Both the position numbers and the translations under genes were made by a program. Shown piece after piece: positions 32,645 to 41,761 of a stretch of DNA of 41,761 nucleotides. Positions within the stretch are counted from its first letter, which is position 1. Each line of letters starts with the position of its first letter. The stretch is from Streptococcus sp. HMSC078D09 (GTDB lineage Bacteria > Bacillota > Bacilli > Lactobacillales > Streptococcaceae): the NCBI RefSeq assembly GCF_001813675.1, contig NZ_KV813676.1, positions 66,438 to 108,198 on the forward strand, read 5' to 3'. The notes beneath the pieces are model-generated. The model was not told where the DNA came from, ran no database searches, and saw nothing but the letters and a program-made list of their open reading frames with translations.

Positions 32645-33775
32645 TTAGTATACTGTTTTTTCAGTTTCTTTATCGAAGAAGTGAGCTTTGTTCAAGTCAA
32701 ATCCAAGTTCGATGGTTTCACCAGTTCCAAGGTAGTCACGCGCATCCACTTTAGCGATGAATTCGTTGTCACCAACTTGGCAGTACAAGTGAGATTCAGA
32801 ACCGAGCAACTCAGACACAGAGATAGTTGCTTTTACGACTGATTCTGGGAAAGTTTCAAGGAAAGCAGCTTCTGTATTCACGTCTTCTGGACGGATACCA
32901 AAGATCAATTCTTTACCATCATAGCCTTTTTCTTTCAAGACTTTCAAAGCACCTTCTGGAACTTTCAAATTCAATCCATTGGCAACGATGTGTCCACCTT
33001 CCAATTTTACATTGATGAAGTTCATTGCAGGGCTTCCAATGAATCCTGCTACGAATTTGTTCACTGGGTTTTTGTATACTTCTTGAGGAGTACCGATTTG
33101 TTCAACACGTCCGATAGTACCAGTACCAGCAGGGTTTTTAGTAGCTGACATGATAACGATACGGTCTGCAAGTGTCATCGCTTCTGTTTGGTCGTGAGTT
33201 ACGTAGATAGTTGTAGCTCCGATACGACGGTGGATTTTAGCGATTTCAGCACGCATAGATACACGCAATTTTGCATCCAAGTTTGACAAAGGTTCGTCCA
33301 TCAAGAATACCTTAGCATCACGGACGATCGCACGACCCATGGCCACACGTTGACGTTGACCACCAGAAAGGTCAGCTGGTTTACGATCCAAGAATTCTTT
33401 CAAACCAAGAATTTCAGCTGCTTCTTGTACACGTTTGTCGATGTCTTCTTTGCTGTATTTACGCAATTTCAAACCAAATGCCATGTTATCGTATACAGTC
33501 ATGTGTGGGTAAAGAGCGTAGTTTTGGAATACCATGGCAATGTCACGGTCTTTAGGTGCCACGTTGTTTACAACAGTGCCATCGATTGAACATTCACCTT
33601 CTGTGATATCTTCAAGACCAGCGATCATACGAAGAGTTGTTGATTTACCACATCCTGAAGGACCTACGAAAACGATAAACTCTTTGTCTTTGATGTCCAA
33701 GTTGAAGTCTTCAACTGAGTAGTGTTCGCTGTTTGGATATTTTTTGTAAATATTTTTAAGATTTAATTCTACCAT
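32645..33775 (-). CDS. msmK: Multi-sugar ABC transporter ATPase MsmK
   Basis: 376 residues. ATPase domain with Walker A GPSGCGKST (38-46), Q-loop FQNYALYP, signature LSGGQ (136-140) and Walker B VFLMDEP; the C-terminal 120 residues form the MalK/UgpC-type regulatory domain. In streptococci one MsmK energises several sugar importers (raffinose, maltodextrin, sialic acid). No permease genes lie next to it here, which fits that shared role. Start ATG after AAAGGAGTACCATC. A cre-like palindrome overlaps the promoter. Confidence 0.93.
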   Translation of the reverse strand: MVELNLKNIYKKYPNSEHYSVEDFNLDIKDKEFIVFVGPSGCGKSTTLRMIAGLEDITEGECSIDGTVVNNVAPKDRDIAMVFQNYALYPHMTVYDNMAFGLKLRKYSKEDIDKRVQEAAEILGLKEFLDRKPADLSGGQRQRVAMGRAIVRDAKVFLMDEPLSNLDAKLRVSMRAEIAKIHRRIGATTIYVTHDQTEAMTLADRIVIMSATKNPAGTGTIGRVEQIGTPQEVYKNPVNKFVAGFIGSPAMNFINVKLEGGHIVANGLNLKVPEGALKVLKEKGYDGKELIFGIRPEDVNTEAAFLETFPESVVKATISVSELLGSESHLYCQVGDNEFIAKVDARDYLGTGETIELGFDLNKAHFFDKETEKTVY

Positions 33776-33804
33776 GATGGTACTCCTTTGATTTTTATAG
33801 TTCT

Positions 33805-33826
33805 ATTGTAAATGAAAACGTTTTAC
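33805..33826 (-). promoter_or_regulatory. msmK promoter -10 and cre-like site
   Basis: TACAAT (33805-33810, minus strand) and the palindrome TGAAAACGTTTTAC (33813-33826), 12 of 14 bases as in a CcpA site. No good -35 is seen, so the promoter may depend on an activator. Confidence 0.5.
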
Positions 33827-33859
33827 AAATCTATGGCAAGTCTCACAAAAAAAAAAAAA

Positions 33860-33886
33860 GAGTTTTGTGCAAGTTGCACAAAACTC
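33860..33886 (-). terminator. Terminator after the PucR-type regulator
   Basis: A perfect 12-base stem, GAGTTTTGTGCA / TGCACAAAACTC, followed on the minus strand by a long T-run. Confidence 0.9.
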
Positions 33887-33900
33887 TCGATTGATTCCGT

Positions 33901-34761
33901 TTAAATTACATCTTGTAAGACTAAATGGTAGCAAAGAGCCAGATCTGTCAGATTTTTCAACTGGAGACCCGTTAGCTCTTCCCACTTATCAATCTTGTAT
34001 TGGAGCGAATTACGATGGAGATAGAGTTGCTGGGCGGCCTTGGTCACAACTGCCCCATTTTCCCAAAGAGCGACAATGATGTCTTGCAATTGATCTTGAC
34101 TTTCAATCAACTGATGCAAGCGTGCCTTGATCGGGATGAGATCCAGATCTGCCTGCTCGATTCCCCACAGATAGAGTTGAGAAAAGCGATAGACACCTTG
34201 ATGGCCTTCTCGAATCCAAGCTCGAAAGACAGCCTGTTCTGCTCGAATGACAGGAGACACTTTCCCGTCTTTAGACTCGGTCCATACTTGCCCGACCAGG
34301 ATAGATAAACGAATATTGAAGTCATACTCCATGGCAGAGACGGTATCTTTTAAGATATCGGCCACAGGCAAAGACTGGTCTTGGTCCAGAATGAGCACAT
34401 AATCTTGTCCGCTCAGTTGCAAAGTTGCTCGGAAATTGGGCAAGAGTGTCTGCATCATCTCTAGCCAAGAAGCCGTCCCTTCCGCTGTTGAATGCGAGAG
34501 GTGGCAATAGACAAGCTGCATTTTTTTGATAACTTGAGGGGCTTCTCCCTTTCCATCGATCAGGTACTGGTACCAAGGATTAGGGGCAACCTCTTCTTCA
34601 CCGCCCAACCAGGAAATCAATTGTTTTTCTCGCTCGGTTAGCTCTTCTTCCCTCAGCAGCAACCATTGTTGAGCCTGCAGGGGAATGGCTACATAACCAG
34701 CTGGTGGATTGGGGTGATCCGTCACCTCTGCATGAGGAAACCACTCTCTGATATTTTTCAC
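33901..34761 (-). CDS. PucR-family HTH regulator
   Basis: 286 residues. The C-terminal 60 residues are a PucR-type [29 protein letters not shown], then [15 protein letters not shown]. The middle (about 110-220) looks like a GGDEF-like CdaR domain without catalytic residues. It may sense a metabolite and control nearby carbohydrate genes, but the targets are unknown. The start is a GTG at 34761 overlapping the mrnC stop by four bases (GTGA), so it is coupled to mrnC. Confidence 0.75.
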   Translation of the reverse strand: MKNIREWFPHAEVTDHPNPPAGYVAIPLQAQQWLLLREEELTEREKQLISWLGGEEEVAPNPWYQYLIDGKGEAPQVIKKMQLVYCHLSHSTAEGTASWLEMMQTLLPNFRATLQLSGQDYVLILDQDQSLPVADILKDTVSAMEYDFNIRLSILVGQVWTESKDGKVSPVIRAEQAVFRAWIREGHQGVYRFSQLYLWGIEQADLDLIPIKARLHQLIESQDQLQDIIVALWENGAVVTKAAQQLYLHRNSLQYKIDKWEELTGLQLKNLTDLALCYHLVLQDVI

Positions 34762-35156
34762 TGCTTTCTTCCTTCTTCTACTTGCTGGATGCACCAGTTG
34801 ATCAACTCTTCCAAACGAGCAAGCTCACCCGTCATATGGAGATAGCCCATAACAGCCTCAAAGCCCGTCGACATCCGATAGGTCACGACATCCGCATTTT
34901 TGGCCTTGGTATGGCTATTGGTATTGCGACCGCGCTTGTAGATCTCCAACTCTTTTTCCGTCAGAATTTCTTGCTCCAGCATGCTTTCAATCAAACTGGC
35001 CTGAGCTCTAGCTGAGACATAACGGGTGGCAGCCTGATGAAGCTTATTAGGTTTGGTCATCCCTTGAAAAATCAGGTGTCTGCGAATATACATGGAATAG
35101 ACCGCATCTCCCTCAAAGGCAAGGGCAATCCCATTGATTAGATTGACATCAATCAC
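34758..35156 (-). CDS. mrnC: Mini-ribonuclease III
   Basis: 132 residues: an RNase III catalytic domain with no dsRNA-binding domain. Signatures are [17 protein letters not shown] (signature acids) and [34 protein letters not shown]. It processes the ends of 23S rRNA precursors. The start is a GTG that overlaps cysS by eight bases. Its place after cysS is conserved in Firmicutes. Confidence 0.93.
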   Translation of the reverse strand: MIDVNLINGIALAFEGDAVYSMYIRRHLIFQGMTKPNKLHQAATRYVSARAQASLIESMLEQEILTEKELEIYKRGRNTNSHTKAKNADVVTYRMSTGFEAVMGYLHMTGELARLEELINWCIQQVEEGRKQ

Positions 35157-36492
35157 GTGTCCACCTTACACCTTCTTTTGTATCTAAGAGCTTGATTCCT
35201 TGCGCAGCCAATTCATCGCGAATGGCATCTGCTCGCGCAAAATCTTTCTTAGCCCGCGCTTCCTGACGTTCAGCGATCAAGGCTTCAATATCTGCATCCA
35301 AGACTTCTTCGACAAAGACCACTCCAAAGACTTCTAACATCTTGGTCAAGGCATCCTTGACGTCTTGATTGTAGTGACCTGAATTGATCCATTTAGCCAA
35401 TTCAAAGACGACGGTGATGCCGTTTGCCGCATTGATATCTTCATCCATAGCCACGATAAACTTGTCCACAAAGCCTTGCAAGTCTGCTGGATCCACTTCT
35501 CCTGTGAACGGTTGCTCATAGGTATTTTTTAAATACTTGAGGTTGGTTTCCGCATCGCGCACCGCTTTTTCTGTGAAGTTAATGGGCTTGCGGTAATGCT
35601 GGGTCGCAAAGAAGAAGCGAAGCACTTGGCCGTCGATCGTCTTCAATGCATCATGCACGGTGATAAAGTTGCCTAAGGATTTGGACATCTTGACATTATC
35701 AATATTGACAAAACCATTGTGCATCCAGTAATTGGCAAAAGTCTTGCCTGTTTTAGCTTCAGACTGAGCAATTTCATTAGTATGGTGTGGAAACTCAAGA
35801 TCGGCCCCACCACCGTGAATATCAATGGTATCGCCTAAAATCCCCGTTGACATGACCGAACACTCAATGTGCCAGCCAGGACGACCAGGTCCCCAAGGAC
35901 TTTCCCAAGAAACTTCACCCGGTTTCGCAGCTTTCCAGAGGGCAAAATCCACCGGATTTTCCTTGCGAGCTGTTTCCTCATCTGTCCGACCAGAAGCGCC
36001 TAGCTCTAGATCTTCCAAAGTTTTATTGGCTAACTTAGCATAGTTGTGGGATTTTTCCACACGGAAATAGACATCGCCTTGGCTCTCGTAGGCATAGCCT
36101 TTTTCGATCAAGTCGGTAACAAAGCGAATGATGTCATCCATAAACTCAACCACACGAGGGTGGCGGGTTGCAGGCTTGACACCAAGAGCCGTCACATCTT
36201 CACGAAAGGCCGCGATGTACTTATCCGCCACTTCCTGAGGAGTAATGCCTTCTTCCTTGGCACGGTTGATGATCTTATCATCCACATCGGTAAAGTTGGA
36301 AATATAGGCAACTTCGTAGCCACGATACTCAAAGTAGCGACGAATCGTGTCAAAGGCTACCGTTGAACGGGCATTCCCAACGTGGATATAGTTGTAAACT
36401 GTTGGCCCACAAACATACATGCGGACCTTCCCTTCCTCGATGGGGGCAAATTCTCGCAAATCACGAGACATGGTATCATAAATTTTTAACAC
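35149..36492 (-). CDS. cysS: Cysteinyl-tRNA synthetase
   Basis: 447 residues, full length. Class I synthetase with the zinc Cys in [19 protein letters not shown] (HIGH motif as HVGN), the ECSVMS segment and KMSKSLGN. It attaches cysteine to tRNA-Cys. The start is a GTG with an AAAGGAAATGAAGC site. The operon order cysE, GNAT, cysS, mrnC joins cysteine synthesis with its use. Confidence 0.97.
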   Translation of the reverse strand: MLKIYDTMSRDLREFAPIEEGKVRMYVCGPTVYNYIHVGNARSTVAFDTIRRYFEYRGYEVAYISNFTDVDDKIINRAKEEGITPQEVADKYIAAFREDVTALGVKPATRHPRVVEFMDDIIRFVTDLIEKGYAYESQGDVYFRVEKSHNYAKLANKTLEDLELGASGRTDEETARKENPVDFALWKAAKPGEVSWESPWGPGRPGWHIECSVMSTGILGDTIDIHGGGADLEFPHHTNEIAQSEAKTGKTFANYWMHNGFVNIDNVKMSKSLGNFITVHDALKTIDGQVLRFFFATQHYRKPINFTEKAVRDAETNLKYLKNTYEQPFTGEVDPADLQGFVDKFIVAMDEDINAANGITVVFELAKWINSGHYNQDVKDALTKMLEVFGVVFVEEVLDADIEALIAERQEARAKKDFARADAIRDELAAQGIKLLDTKEGVRWTRD

Positions 36493-36512
36493 GCTTCATT
36501 TCCTTTCTGTTT

Positions 36513-37379
36513 CTACTCTTTTGGCTTCAAATAAACCACCTGAGTCTGTTTGACAAAGCCAATCTTTTCATACAAACGTTTGGCACCTACATTGCTGTCT
36601 TCCACGGCAATCTGAAACTCCTTGTCATTTTGTTCAATGAGTTGGTTGACGAGAGATTTTGCCAGGTAGCTCCCATAGCCTTTTCCACGTTCATGTTCGG
36701 CTATTGCTAAACCATAGAGGTAATTCGTATTACTCGATAAATCAACTGTACAAGTTCCAATAACCTGACCGTTTTTTAACAAAATATATAAGCGACTTTC
36801 TGGATCCTTCAGAGCTTTAGCGACATATCTATCCACAACTTCTCTAGATTCATGTTCCTCTGAAAATGCCTGAAATTTCAACTGACTAATTTGATCCTGA
36901 TAGGAACGATCTGCTAACAAAACGTCCAGATTGGAAACAGTTGCCAACGGATAAGGTCTTCTATCCTTACCTAACCAGGTTTCTGTCTCTTCATCCTCGA
37001 CCAGTCCCCAATTGCTGGCAAACTCAGGATGGCGCTCTAGAAAAACACGCTCTGTCTGAAAAGTCACAGACTCAATGGGATAAGATGCCGTTTCTGTCTC
37101 AAAACTTCTATACAAAGCACGCGCAATGCCTTGACGACGATGATTGGGGTGGACCAGAATCGCTACTTCCACATCTGGGTCATCTGCATAAACCGTTAAT
37201 AGGCCAATAAGTTCACCTTTTTCATAATAAAGGAAAAAGGCGGGCATATCGGGATCAAAATTGAGCATATTGGAGAGATAAGGATCCCGAAAAGTTCCAT
37301 CATACTTCTGACAGATGGCAATAAGGGCCTTTGCTTCCAGTAGTTGGTGGTCATTCAATGTATTGGTTGCTTGAATCAC
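36513..37379 (-). CDS. Tandem GNAT acetyltransferase
   Basis: 288 residues with two GNAT folds. The first has HPNHRRQGIARALYRSF, the second EHERGKGYGSYLAKSL, both with the acetyl-CoA-binding R/Q-x-x-G-x-G/A core. In such tandem proteins one half is often inactive. Substrate unknown; its place between cysE and cysS suggests a link to amino acid metabolism only by position. It starts with GTG after AAGGAGATCGCTAC. Confidence 0.82.
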   Translation of the reverse strand: MIQATNTLNDHQLLEAKALIAICQKYDGTFRDPYLSNMLNFDPDMPAFFLYYEKGELIGLLTVYADDPDVEVAILVHPNHRRQGIARALYRSFETETASYPIESVTFQTERVFLERHPEFASNWGLVEDEETETWLGKDRRPYPLATVSNLDVLLADRSYQDQISQLKFQAFSEEHESREVVDRYVAKALKDPESRLYILLKNGQVIGTCTVDLSSNTNYLYGLAIAEHERGKGYGSYLAKSLVNQLIEQNDKEFQIAVEDSNVGAKRLYEKIGFVKQTQVVYLKPKE

Positions 37380-37391
37380 GTAGCGATCTCC

Positions 37392-38009
37392 TTACAAGCT
37401 AGAAGACCGATGACTGGCTTCCTTAGCATGCTCCATCTTATTCACATAGTATTCGCGTTTTTCTTCTTCTTGGTGAATGATCGGCTCATCCTTCTTACCG
37501 TGAACACGAACAATCTTGGCAGGAATACCGACAACGGTCACATCACTCGGTACATCGGAGACCACGACCGCTCCCGCTCCTACTTTGGCCTTGGCCCCAA
37601 TCTCAATCGGACCGATGACCTGGGCATGAGCGGAGACCAAGGCTCCTTCACGAACCGTTGGATGGCGTTTCCCGACATCCTTCCCTGTTCCCCCAAGGGT
37701 CACCCCGTGGTAGAGCATGACACCTTTTTCAACAATGGCCGTTTCCCCGATAACGAGGCCCGCTCCATGGTCGATAAAGACACCAGAAGCAATGGTCGCA
37801 CCTGGATGAATTTCAATCTGGGTCCAAAAACGCCAGAACTGACTATGCATCCGCGCCAAGAGTTTAAAGCCATGGTTCCACAAAAAGTGGGAAACACGGT
37901 GAGCTGCCAGTGCTTTGACGCCTGGATAGGTCAAAAGGACCTCCAGCGAGGTACGCGCTGCTGGGTCATTTTCTTTTACAATATCGATGGTTTCACGCCA
38001 CCATCCCAT
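37392..38009 (-). CDS. cysE: Serine O-acetyltransferase
   Basis: 205 residues. An N-terminal helical domain (LTYPGVKALAAHRVSHFLW) precedes a left-handed beta-helix of hexapeptide repeats (HPGATIASGVFIDHGAGLVIGETAIVEKGVMLYHGVTLGG). His and Asp in FIDHG are catalytic. It makes O-acetylserine, the precursor of cysteine. It is the first gene after pnp, 24 bases away, start set by AAAGGAGGAGCACGGT. Confidence 0.95.
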   Translation of the reverse strand: MGWWRETIDIVKENDPAARTSLEVLLTYPGVKALAAHRVSHFLWNHGFKLLARMHSQFWRFWTQIEIHPGATIASGVFIDHGAGLVIGETAIVEKGVMLYHGVTLGGTGKDVGKRHPTVREGALVSAHAQVIGPIEIGAKAKVGAGAVVVSDVPSDVTVVGIPAKIVRVHGKKDEPIIHQEEEKREYYVNKMEHAKEASHRSSSL

Positions 38010-38033
38010 ACCGTGCTCCTCCTTTTCTAATGA

Positions 38034-40256
38034 TTATTCTGAATCTTTTTGTGTAATAGTAAAGTCTTTTTTAGGTTTGTGGTCTTTGTTGTGGTGACGA
38101 GGACGATCGCCATGGCGATGAGTTTTTTCACCTTTTTCCTCGCTGTTTTCTGCTTTTGGCGGACGAGGGAGAAGAACTTTCATAGAAGCATCGACACGAC
38201 CTTTTTCATCGATCTTGATAATCTTCACATCGACTTCATCACCGATGGCTACCAAGTCTTCGACACGGTTGGTGCGCGTCCAAGCCATTTCAGAGATGTG
38301 TACGAGGGCATCTGTCTTGTCAAAGAGGTTGACAAAGGCACCAAATTTCTCGATACGAACCACTTTGGCATGGTAGACTTCATCCACTTTGGCTTCACGC
38401 ACCAAACCAGCAATGATCTCTTTGGCACGGTTAATCGCATCTTGGTCGCTCGAGTAGATAGATACGTTACCTTCTTCGTCGATATCAATCTTAACGCCTG
38501 TTTCAGCGATGATCTTATCGATGGTTTCTCCACCCTTACCGATGACAATCTTAATTTTGTCGACATCAATCTTGATGGTATCAATTTTTGGAGCAGTTGG
38601 TGCCAATTCTGGACGCACTTCTGGAATCGTTGCTTCAATCACATCAAGGATTTCAAAACGAGCTTTCTTGGCTTGGGCAAGCGCTTCTGTCAAGATTTCT
38701 GCAGTAATCCCTTGGATCTTGATATCCATTTGAAGGGCTGTGATCCCGTCACGAGTTCCAGCAACCTTGAAGTCCATATCTCCAAAGTGGTCTTCCAAAC
38801 CTTGGATATCGGTCAATACTGTATAGTTGTTTCCATCTGAGATCAGACCCATGGCAATACCAGCTACTGGGGCCTTGATTGGCACACCACCAGCCATAAG
38901 GGCAAGTGTTCCTGCACAGATAGAGGCTTGAGATGAAGAACCATTTGATTCCAATACTTCTGCTACCAAACGAATCGCATATGGGAATTCTTCCAAGCTT
39001 GGCAATACTTGAGCAAGAGCACGCTCCCCAAGAGCACCGTGACCAATTTCACGACGACCAGGTGCACCGTAACGTCCAGTTTCCCCTACAGAGTATTGTG
39101 GGAAGTTATAGTGGTGCATAAAGCGTTTCTTGTACTCTGGATCCAAACCATCGATGATTTGCGTTTCACCCATTGGCGCCAAAGTCAAGATAGAAAGAGC
39201 TTGGGTTTGTCCACGCGTGAAGAGACCTGAACCGTGTACGCGAGGAAGGAAGTCGACTTGTGCATCCAAAGGACGGATTTCATCGACCTTACGACCATCC
39301 GGACGAACCTTGTCTTCTGTGATCAGACGGCGCACTTCTGCGTGTTCCATTTGTTCCAAGATTTCAGCTACATCCCGCATGATGCGATCAAATTCTTCGT
39401 GGTCTGCATATTTTTCTTCGTAAACGGCTGTCACTTGGTCTTTAACCGCTTGAGTCGCAGCTTCACGAGCTAATTTTTCTTCTACTTGGACTGCTTTTTG
39501 GAGGTCACTGTTGTAGGCTGCAATGATTTCAGCCTGCAATTCAGCATCTACATGAAGCAATTCCACTTCTGCTTTTTCTTTACCGACTGCCGCAACGATT
39601 TCTTCTTGGAAGGCAATCAATTCTTTAACGGCTTCGTGCCCTTTAAGAAGAGCTTCCAACATGATTTCTTCCGACAATTCTTTGGCACCAGACTCTACCA
39701 TGTTGATAGCGTGTTTGGTACCAGCTACTGTCAATTCAAGAAGAGAGCGCTCAGCTTGTTCTTGCGTTGGGTTGATGATGATTTCCCCGTCAACATAACC
39801 CACTTGTACCCCAGCGATTGGTCCGTCAAATGGAATATCTGAAATAGACAAGGCCAATGATGAACCAAACATGGCAGCCATTGGTGCAGATGCATTTTCA
39901 TCGTAAGAAAGCACTGTGTTGATGACTTGCACTTCGTTACGGAAACCTTCCGCAAACATTGGACGGATCGGACGGTCGATCAAACGCGCTGTCAAAGTCG
40001 CATCTGTTGAAGGACGTCCTTCACGTTTCATAAAGCCACCAGGAAATTTCCCAGCCGCATACATTTTTTCTTCGTAGTTGACTTGAAGTGGGAAGAAATC
40101 CCCAGTTGCCATTTTCTTAGACATGACAGCTGCCGTCAAGACAGTTGACTCACCATAACGCACGACAACAGAGCCATTTGCTTGCTTAGCAACCTGACCG
40201 GTCTCTACGATTAACTCACGACCCGCAAAAGTCGTTTGAAACACTTGTTTTGTCAT
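38034..40256 (-). CDS. pnp: Polyribonucleotide nucleotidyltransferase (PNPase)
   Basis: 740 residues: two RNase PH domains (about 1-220 and 310-545), a KH domain ([17 protein letters not shown], near 565) and an S1 domain ([25 protein letters not shown]), then a charged tail rich in His/Lys. FFRGQTQ-type phosphate site is FTRGQTQAL. It degrades RNA from the 3' end with phosphate. The start at 40256 follows AAAGGGGATTAAA; an upstream in-frame start at 40307 has no site. A TATAAT box lies at 40281-40286 (minus strand). Confidence 0.97.
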   Translation of the reverse strand: MTKQVFQTTFAGRELIVETGQVAKQANGSVVVRYGESTVLTAAVMSKKMATGDFFPLQVNYEEKMYAAGKFPGGFMKREGRPSTDATLTARLIDRPIRPMFAEGFRNEVQVINTVLSYDENASAPMAAMFGSSLALSISDIPFDGPIAGVQVGYVDGEIIINPTQEQAERSLLELTVAGTKHAINMVESGAKELSEEIMLEALLKGHEAVKELIAFQEEIVAAVGKEKAEVELLHVDAELQAEIIAAYNSDLQKAVQVEEKLAREAATQAVKDQVTAVYEEKYADHEEFDRIMRDVAEILEQMEHAEVRRLITEDKVRPDGRKVDEIRPLDAQVDFLPRVHGSGLFTRGQTQALSILTLAPMGETQIIDGLDPEYKKRFMHHYNFPQYSVGETGRYGAPGRREIGHGALGERALAQVLPSLEEFPYAIRLVAEVLESNGSSSQASICAGTLALMAGGVPIKAPVAGIAMGLISDGNNYTVLTDIQGLEDHFGDMDFKVAGTRDGITALQMDIKIQGITAEILTEALAQAKKARFEILDVIEATIPEVRPELAPTAPKIDTIKIDVDKIKIVIGKGGETIDKIIAETGVKIDIDEEGNVSIYSSDQDAINRAKEIIAGLVREAKVDEVYHAKVVRIEKFGAFVNLFDKTDALVHISEMAWTRTNRVEDLVAIGDEVDVKIIKIDEKGRVDASMKVLLPRPPKAENSEEKGEKTHRHGDRPRHHNKDHKPKKDFTITQKDSE

Positions 40257-40286
40257 TTTAATCCCCTTTGGATTGATAAAATTATA

Positions 40287-40515
40287 CGACTTGCCTACAA
40301 AGATCAAGATACTAAGCCGTTAAGCAACTCAAAGGAAAATAGGAAATCGAACGACGGAGCGAACGCTCCTAGGTAGATTTATCTTTTTCCACAGAGTTGT
40401 AGGCGGGTTCAATTACGCATGATAGCATTCGATTGACGCAGCACATCTATTTGTTATATCCTCATCTTTGTATCCAAGCACGTATACCTTTTATTTTAAC
40501 ATATTCAAGCCCAAA
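40287..40515 (-). other. Non-coding region before pnp
   Basis: No ORF with a ribosome binding site is seen. A GGAGCG-TTC-GCTCC hairpin lies near 40352-40370. rpsO, the usual neighbour of pnp, is not here. The rest shows no clear structure. Confidence 0.4.
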
Positions 40516-40542
40516 AGAAAAAGGCTTTGAGGGCCTTTTTCT
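40516..40542 (-). terminator. Terminator after the lipoprotein gene
   Basis: A perfect 10-base stem, AGAAAAAGGC / GCCTTTTTCT, whose own T-run lies within the arm. Confidence 0.8.
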
Positions 40543-40602
40543 GTGAATCTTCCAAGAGACCTATATAAAAATTTTAGATCCAGGTATAGCTTCTATTTAT
40601 TT

Positions 40603-41340
40603 TTAAGATTTCAAGAATTCAGTGCTGTCGACATAAAAGCGTGTTTTGTGGGTTCCACCCTTGTAATTCTTGTTGTTGCGTTTCAAGACAAAACGTCTGT
40701 ATGGATCGGAAGTTCCTTGGATGGTCGTTGTCACTTCAACTGAATCTTCATTGATCACCCATTCATCCGGTGAAGGAATTTCCATCGGTGGCATCGCTCC
40801 GCCACGACCACCAGATACAATTTCGTAAAAGGCCTTGTCTTTTGTCGAATAGATCCAGCCATCTTTCTTTTCATTTGTTAGTTGGATCAGCTGGTCTTGT
40901 GACAGACTACGGATAGAGTCCGAGGTCTCTTCAGCATTCAATTTATCAATGATATCTTGCAAATTATAAGTTCCCGGCGTGTAGGTATTGTAGTAATCAA
41001 TGAACATGTCTTGCGAGTAGCCTTCAACTGCACTGTGATCATTGTTCAACTCCAGCAAACGAGTCGGTTGCACCTGAAGTGAATAGGTCAAAGACGCACT
41101 GTTTTCAATGATCGAGTAGATATCCGCTTGGTCTGCTTTTGACAAGGTTCCAATGGCTTCTTTATCATGTTCATCTGACTTAGCTTCTTCTGTTTGCTCT
41201 TTTTCTTGGGCTTTATCAGATGATTTTTTGACCGATGAATCCCCTACCGGACTGTGCTTACGCTCATAGCGTTTTGGAGCACAAGCTACCAAAGAAAGCA
41301 AGAGGGCTGCAGCTAGTAAATATGTTCCAATTTTTTTCAT
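40603..41340 (-). CDS. Lipoprotein of unknown function
   Basis: 245 residues. The signal peptide MKKIGTYLLAAALLLSLVAC ends in a lipobox with Cys20. A charged Ser/Lys/Glu linker (about 25-65) precedes a folded domain with no recognised family. It should be anchored on the outer face of the membrane. The ATG at 41340 follows AAGGTGACAAAC; the GTG three codons upstream overlaps that site. It lies 18 bases after a DUF6287-type gene, so the two form an operon. Confidence 0.8.
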   Translation of the reverse strand: MKKIGTYLLAAALLLSLVACAPKRYERKHSPVGDSSVKKSSDKAQEKEQTEEAKSDEHDKEAIGTLSKADQADIYSIIENSASLTYSLQVQPTRLLELNNDHSAVEGYSQDMFIDYYNTYTPGTYNLQDIIDKLNAEETSDSIRSLSQDQLIQLTNEKKDGWIYSTKDKAFYEIVSGGRGGAMPPMEIPSPDEWVINEDSVEVTTTIQGTSDPYRRFVLKRNNKNYKGGTHKTRFYVDSTEFLKS

Positions 41341-41358
41341 GTTTGTCACCTTATTTTT

Positions 41359-41761
41359 TTAGTTCACACGATAGTACAAATCGTTCCCATTTGTAGCATC
41401 ACTCTTACTCCAGTAAATGGATTCACTGCCACCTTCTCTTGAAGGAATGAAAAGAATAGGCGTTTCGTTCGTTGCGCCAGGCATGCGACTAACTCCGTGA
41501 AGATTACCTTCCTTGAAGTAAAAACCAGAAAATTGAACACCATTGACAGCACTACCATTGACCTTCACAATTCCTTGCGCATCAAACTCAATGCTCGTAC
41601 CGTACTTATTTTTCCAAACTCCCGCTACACTTGAGAAATTTCCAGCTTTTATTTCATCTAGATTCATCTCAGTGCTTGTTTTGGCAGGGGCAGGAGTTGA
41701 TTCGGCATTTCCATCCACCCGCGTTGTGAATTCAAGGGCGATCCAGCCTTGTCCAGATTCC
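41359..41761 (-). CDS. Partial DUF6287-type protein, 5' end outside the window
   Basis: The frame is open to the right edge, giving 133 codons with no credible start. Residues near the edge, SGQGWIALEFTTRV, look like the end of an SH3-like domain. Then a Pro/Ala/Thr linker and a DUF6287-like domain follow: MNLDEIKAGNFSSVAGVWKNKYGTSIEFDAQG. Streptococcal proteins of this kind are usually secreted or lipid-anchored. The function is unknown. Confidence 0.7.
   Translation of the reverse strand, partial: ESGQGWIALEFTTRVDGNAESTPAPAKTSTEMNLDEIKAGNFSSVAGVWKNKYGTSIEFDAQGIVKVNGSAVNGVQFSGFYFKEGNLHGVSRMPGATNETPILFIPSREGGSESIYWSKSDATNGNDLYYRVN

Noticed and set aside
38049..38840. 263-codon ORF antisense to pnp
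   Set aside because: Long antisense frames are common opposite highly expressed genes with biased codons; the sequence has no protein-like features.

Overview
This is a streptococcal chromosome segment, probably from the sanguinis/parasanguinis or mitis group. The evidence is the gene content (rplM-rpsI, degV-yacP-rlmB, mrnC-cysS-cysE-pnp, msmK), the short GC-poor promoters, the strong AAGGAGG ribosome binding sites and an LPQTG surface protein. Species cannot be fixed from the sequence alone.

Layout. Positions 31-2401 hold a VanZ/RDD membrane protein, a rhomboid protease and a CsbD-like stress protein. Positions 2500-23118 are an accretion zone at the 3' end of rpsI. The zone ends on the right in the living rpsI gene and is cut up by copies of the rpsI 3' end: a decayed one near 2504-2590, good ones with cores at 4716-4753, 7095-7131 and 8493-8530, and the active junction at 23081-23118. 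The segments between copies carry, left to right: (a) an HTH/PspC/DUF3169 membrane operon; (b) a TMEM175-like channel and a cadDX cadmium-resistance pair; (c) a Phd/Doc toxin-antitoxin pair and an IS30-like transposase stub; (d) a 14.5-kb composite element.

Element (d) runs from an ABC exporter coupled to the C-terminal stump of a radical-SAM/SPASM maturase, through a tet(O) cassette (KTR protein, tet(O) with its attenuator leader, TnpV) that sits between two truncated genes, to a class B sortase / membrane protein / truncated RHS-WapA-type secreted protein operon. A relic of an integrase C-terminus follows at about 16412-16462. The right half is a compact integrative module: two unknown genes, a structured non-coding region with a tiny GTG-started ORF, a second tyrosine recombinase, a probable gene II/X-type replication initiator, an excisionase and the intact integrase next to rpsI. 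The element supplies new synonymous codons for the end of rpsI and a new terminator, so S9 is unchanged in sequence.

Positions 23068-41761 are core genome: rpsI-rplM behind an L13-type leader, degV, yacP/rae1, rlmB, an aromatic-acid-exporter-like protein, a large LPXTG-anchored M14 metallopeptidase with a cre site in its promoter, a BOX-like structured repeat, a GH13 glucosidase and the shared sugar-ABC ATPase msmK, a PucR-type regulator, mrnC, cysS, a double GNAT protein, cysE, pnp, a lipoprotein and a partial DUF6287 protein.

The most interesting parts are the layered rpsI accretion, the sortase B / membrane protein / RHS-type operon, the interrupted radical-SAM-ABC peptide system, the TGGCATAC motif shared by the promoter regions of the integrative module, and a pseudoknot-like leader before csbD.
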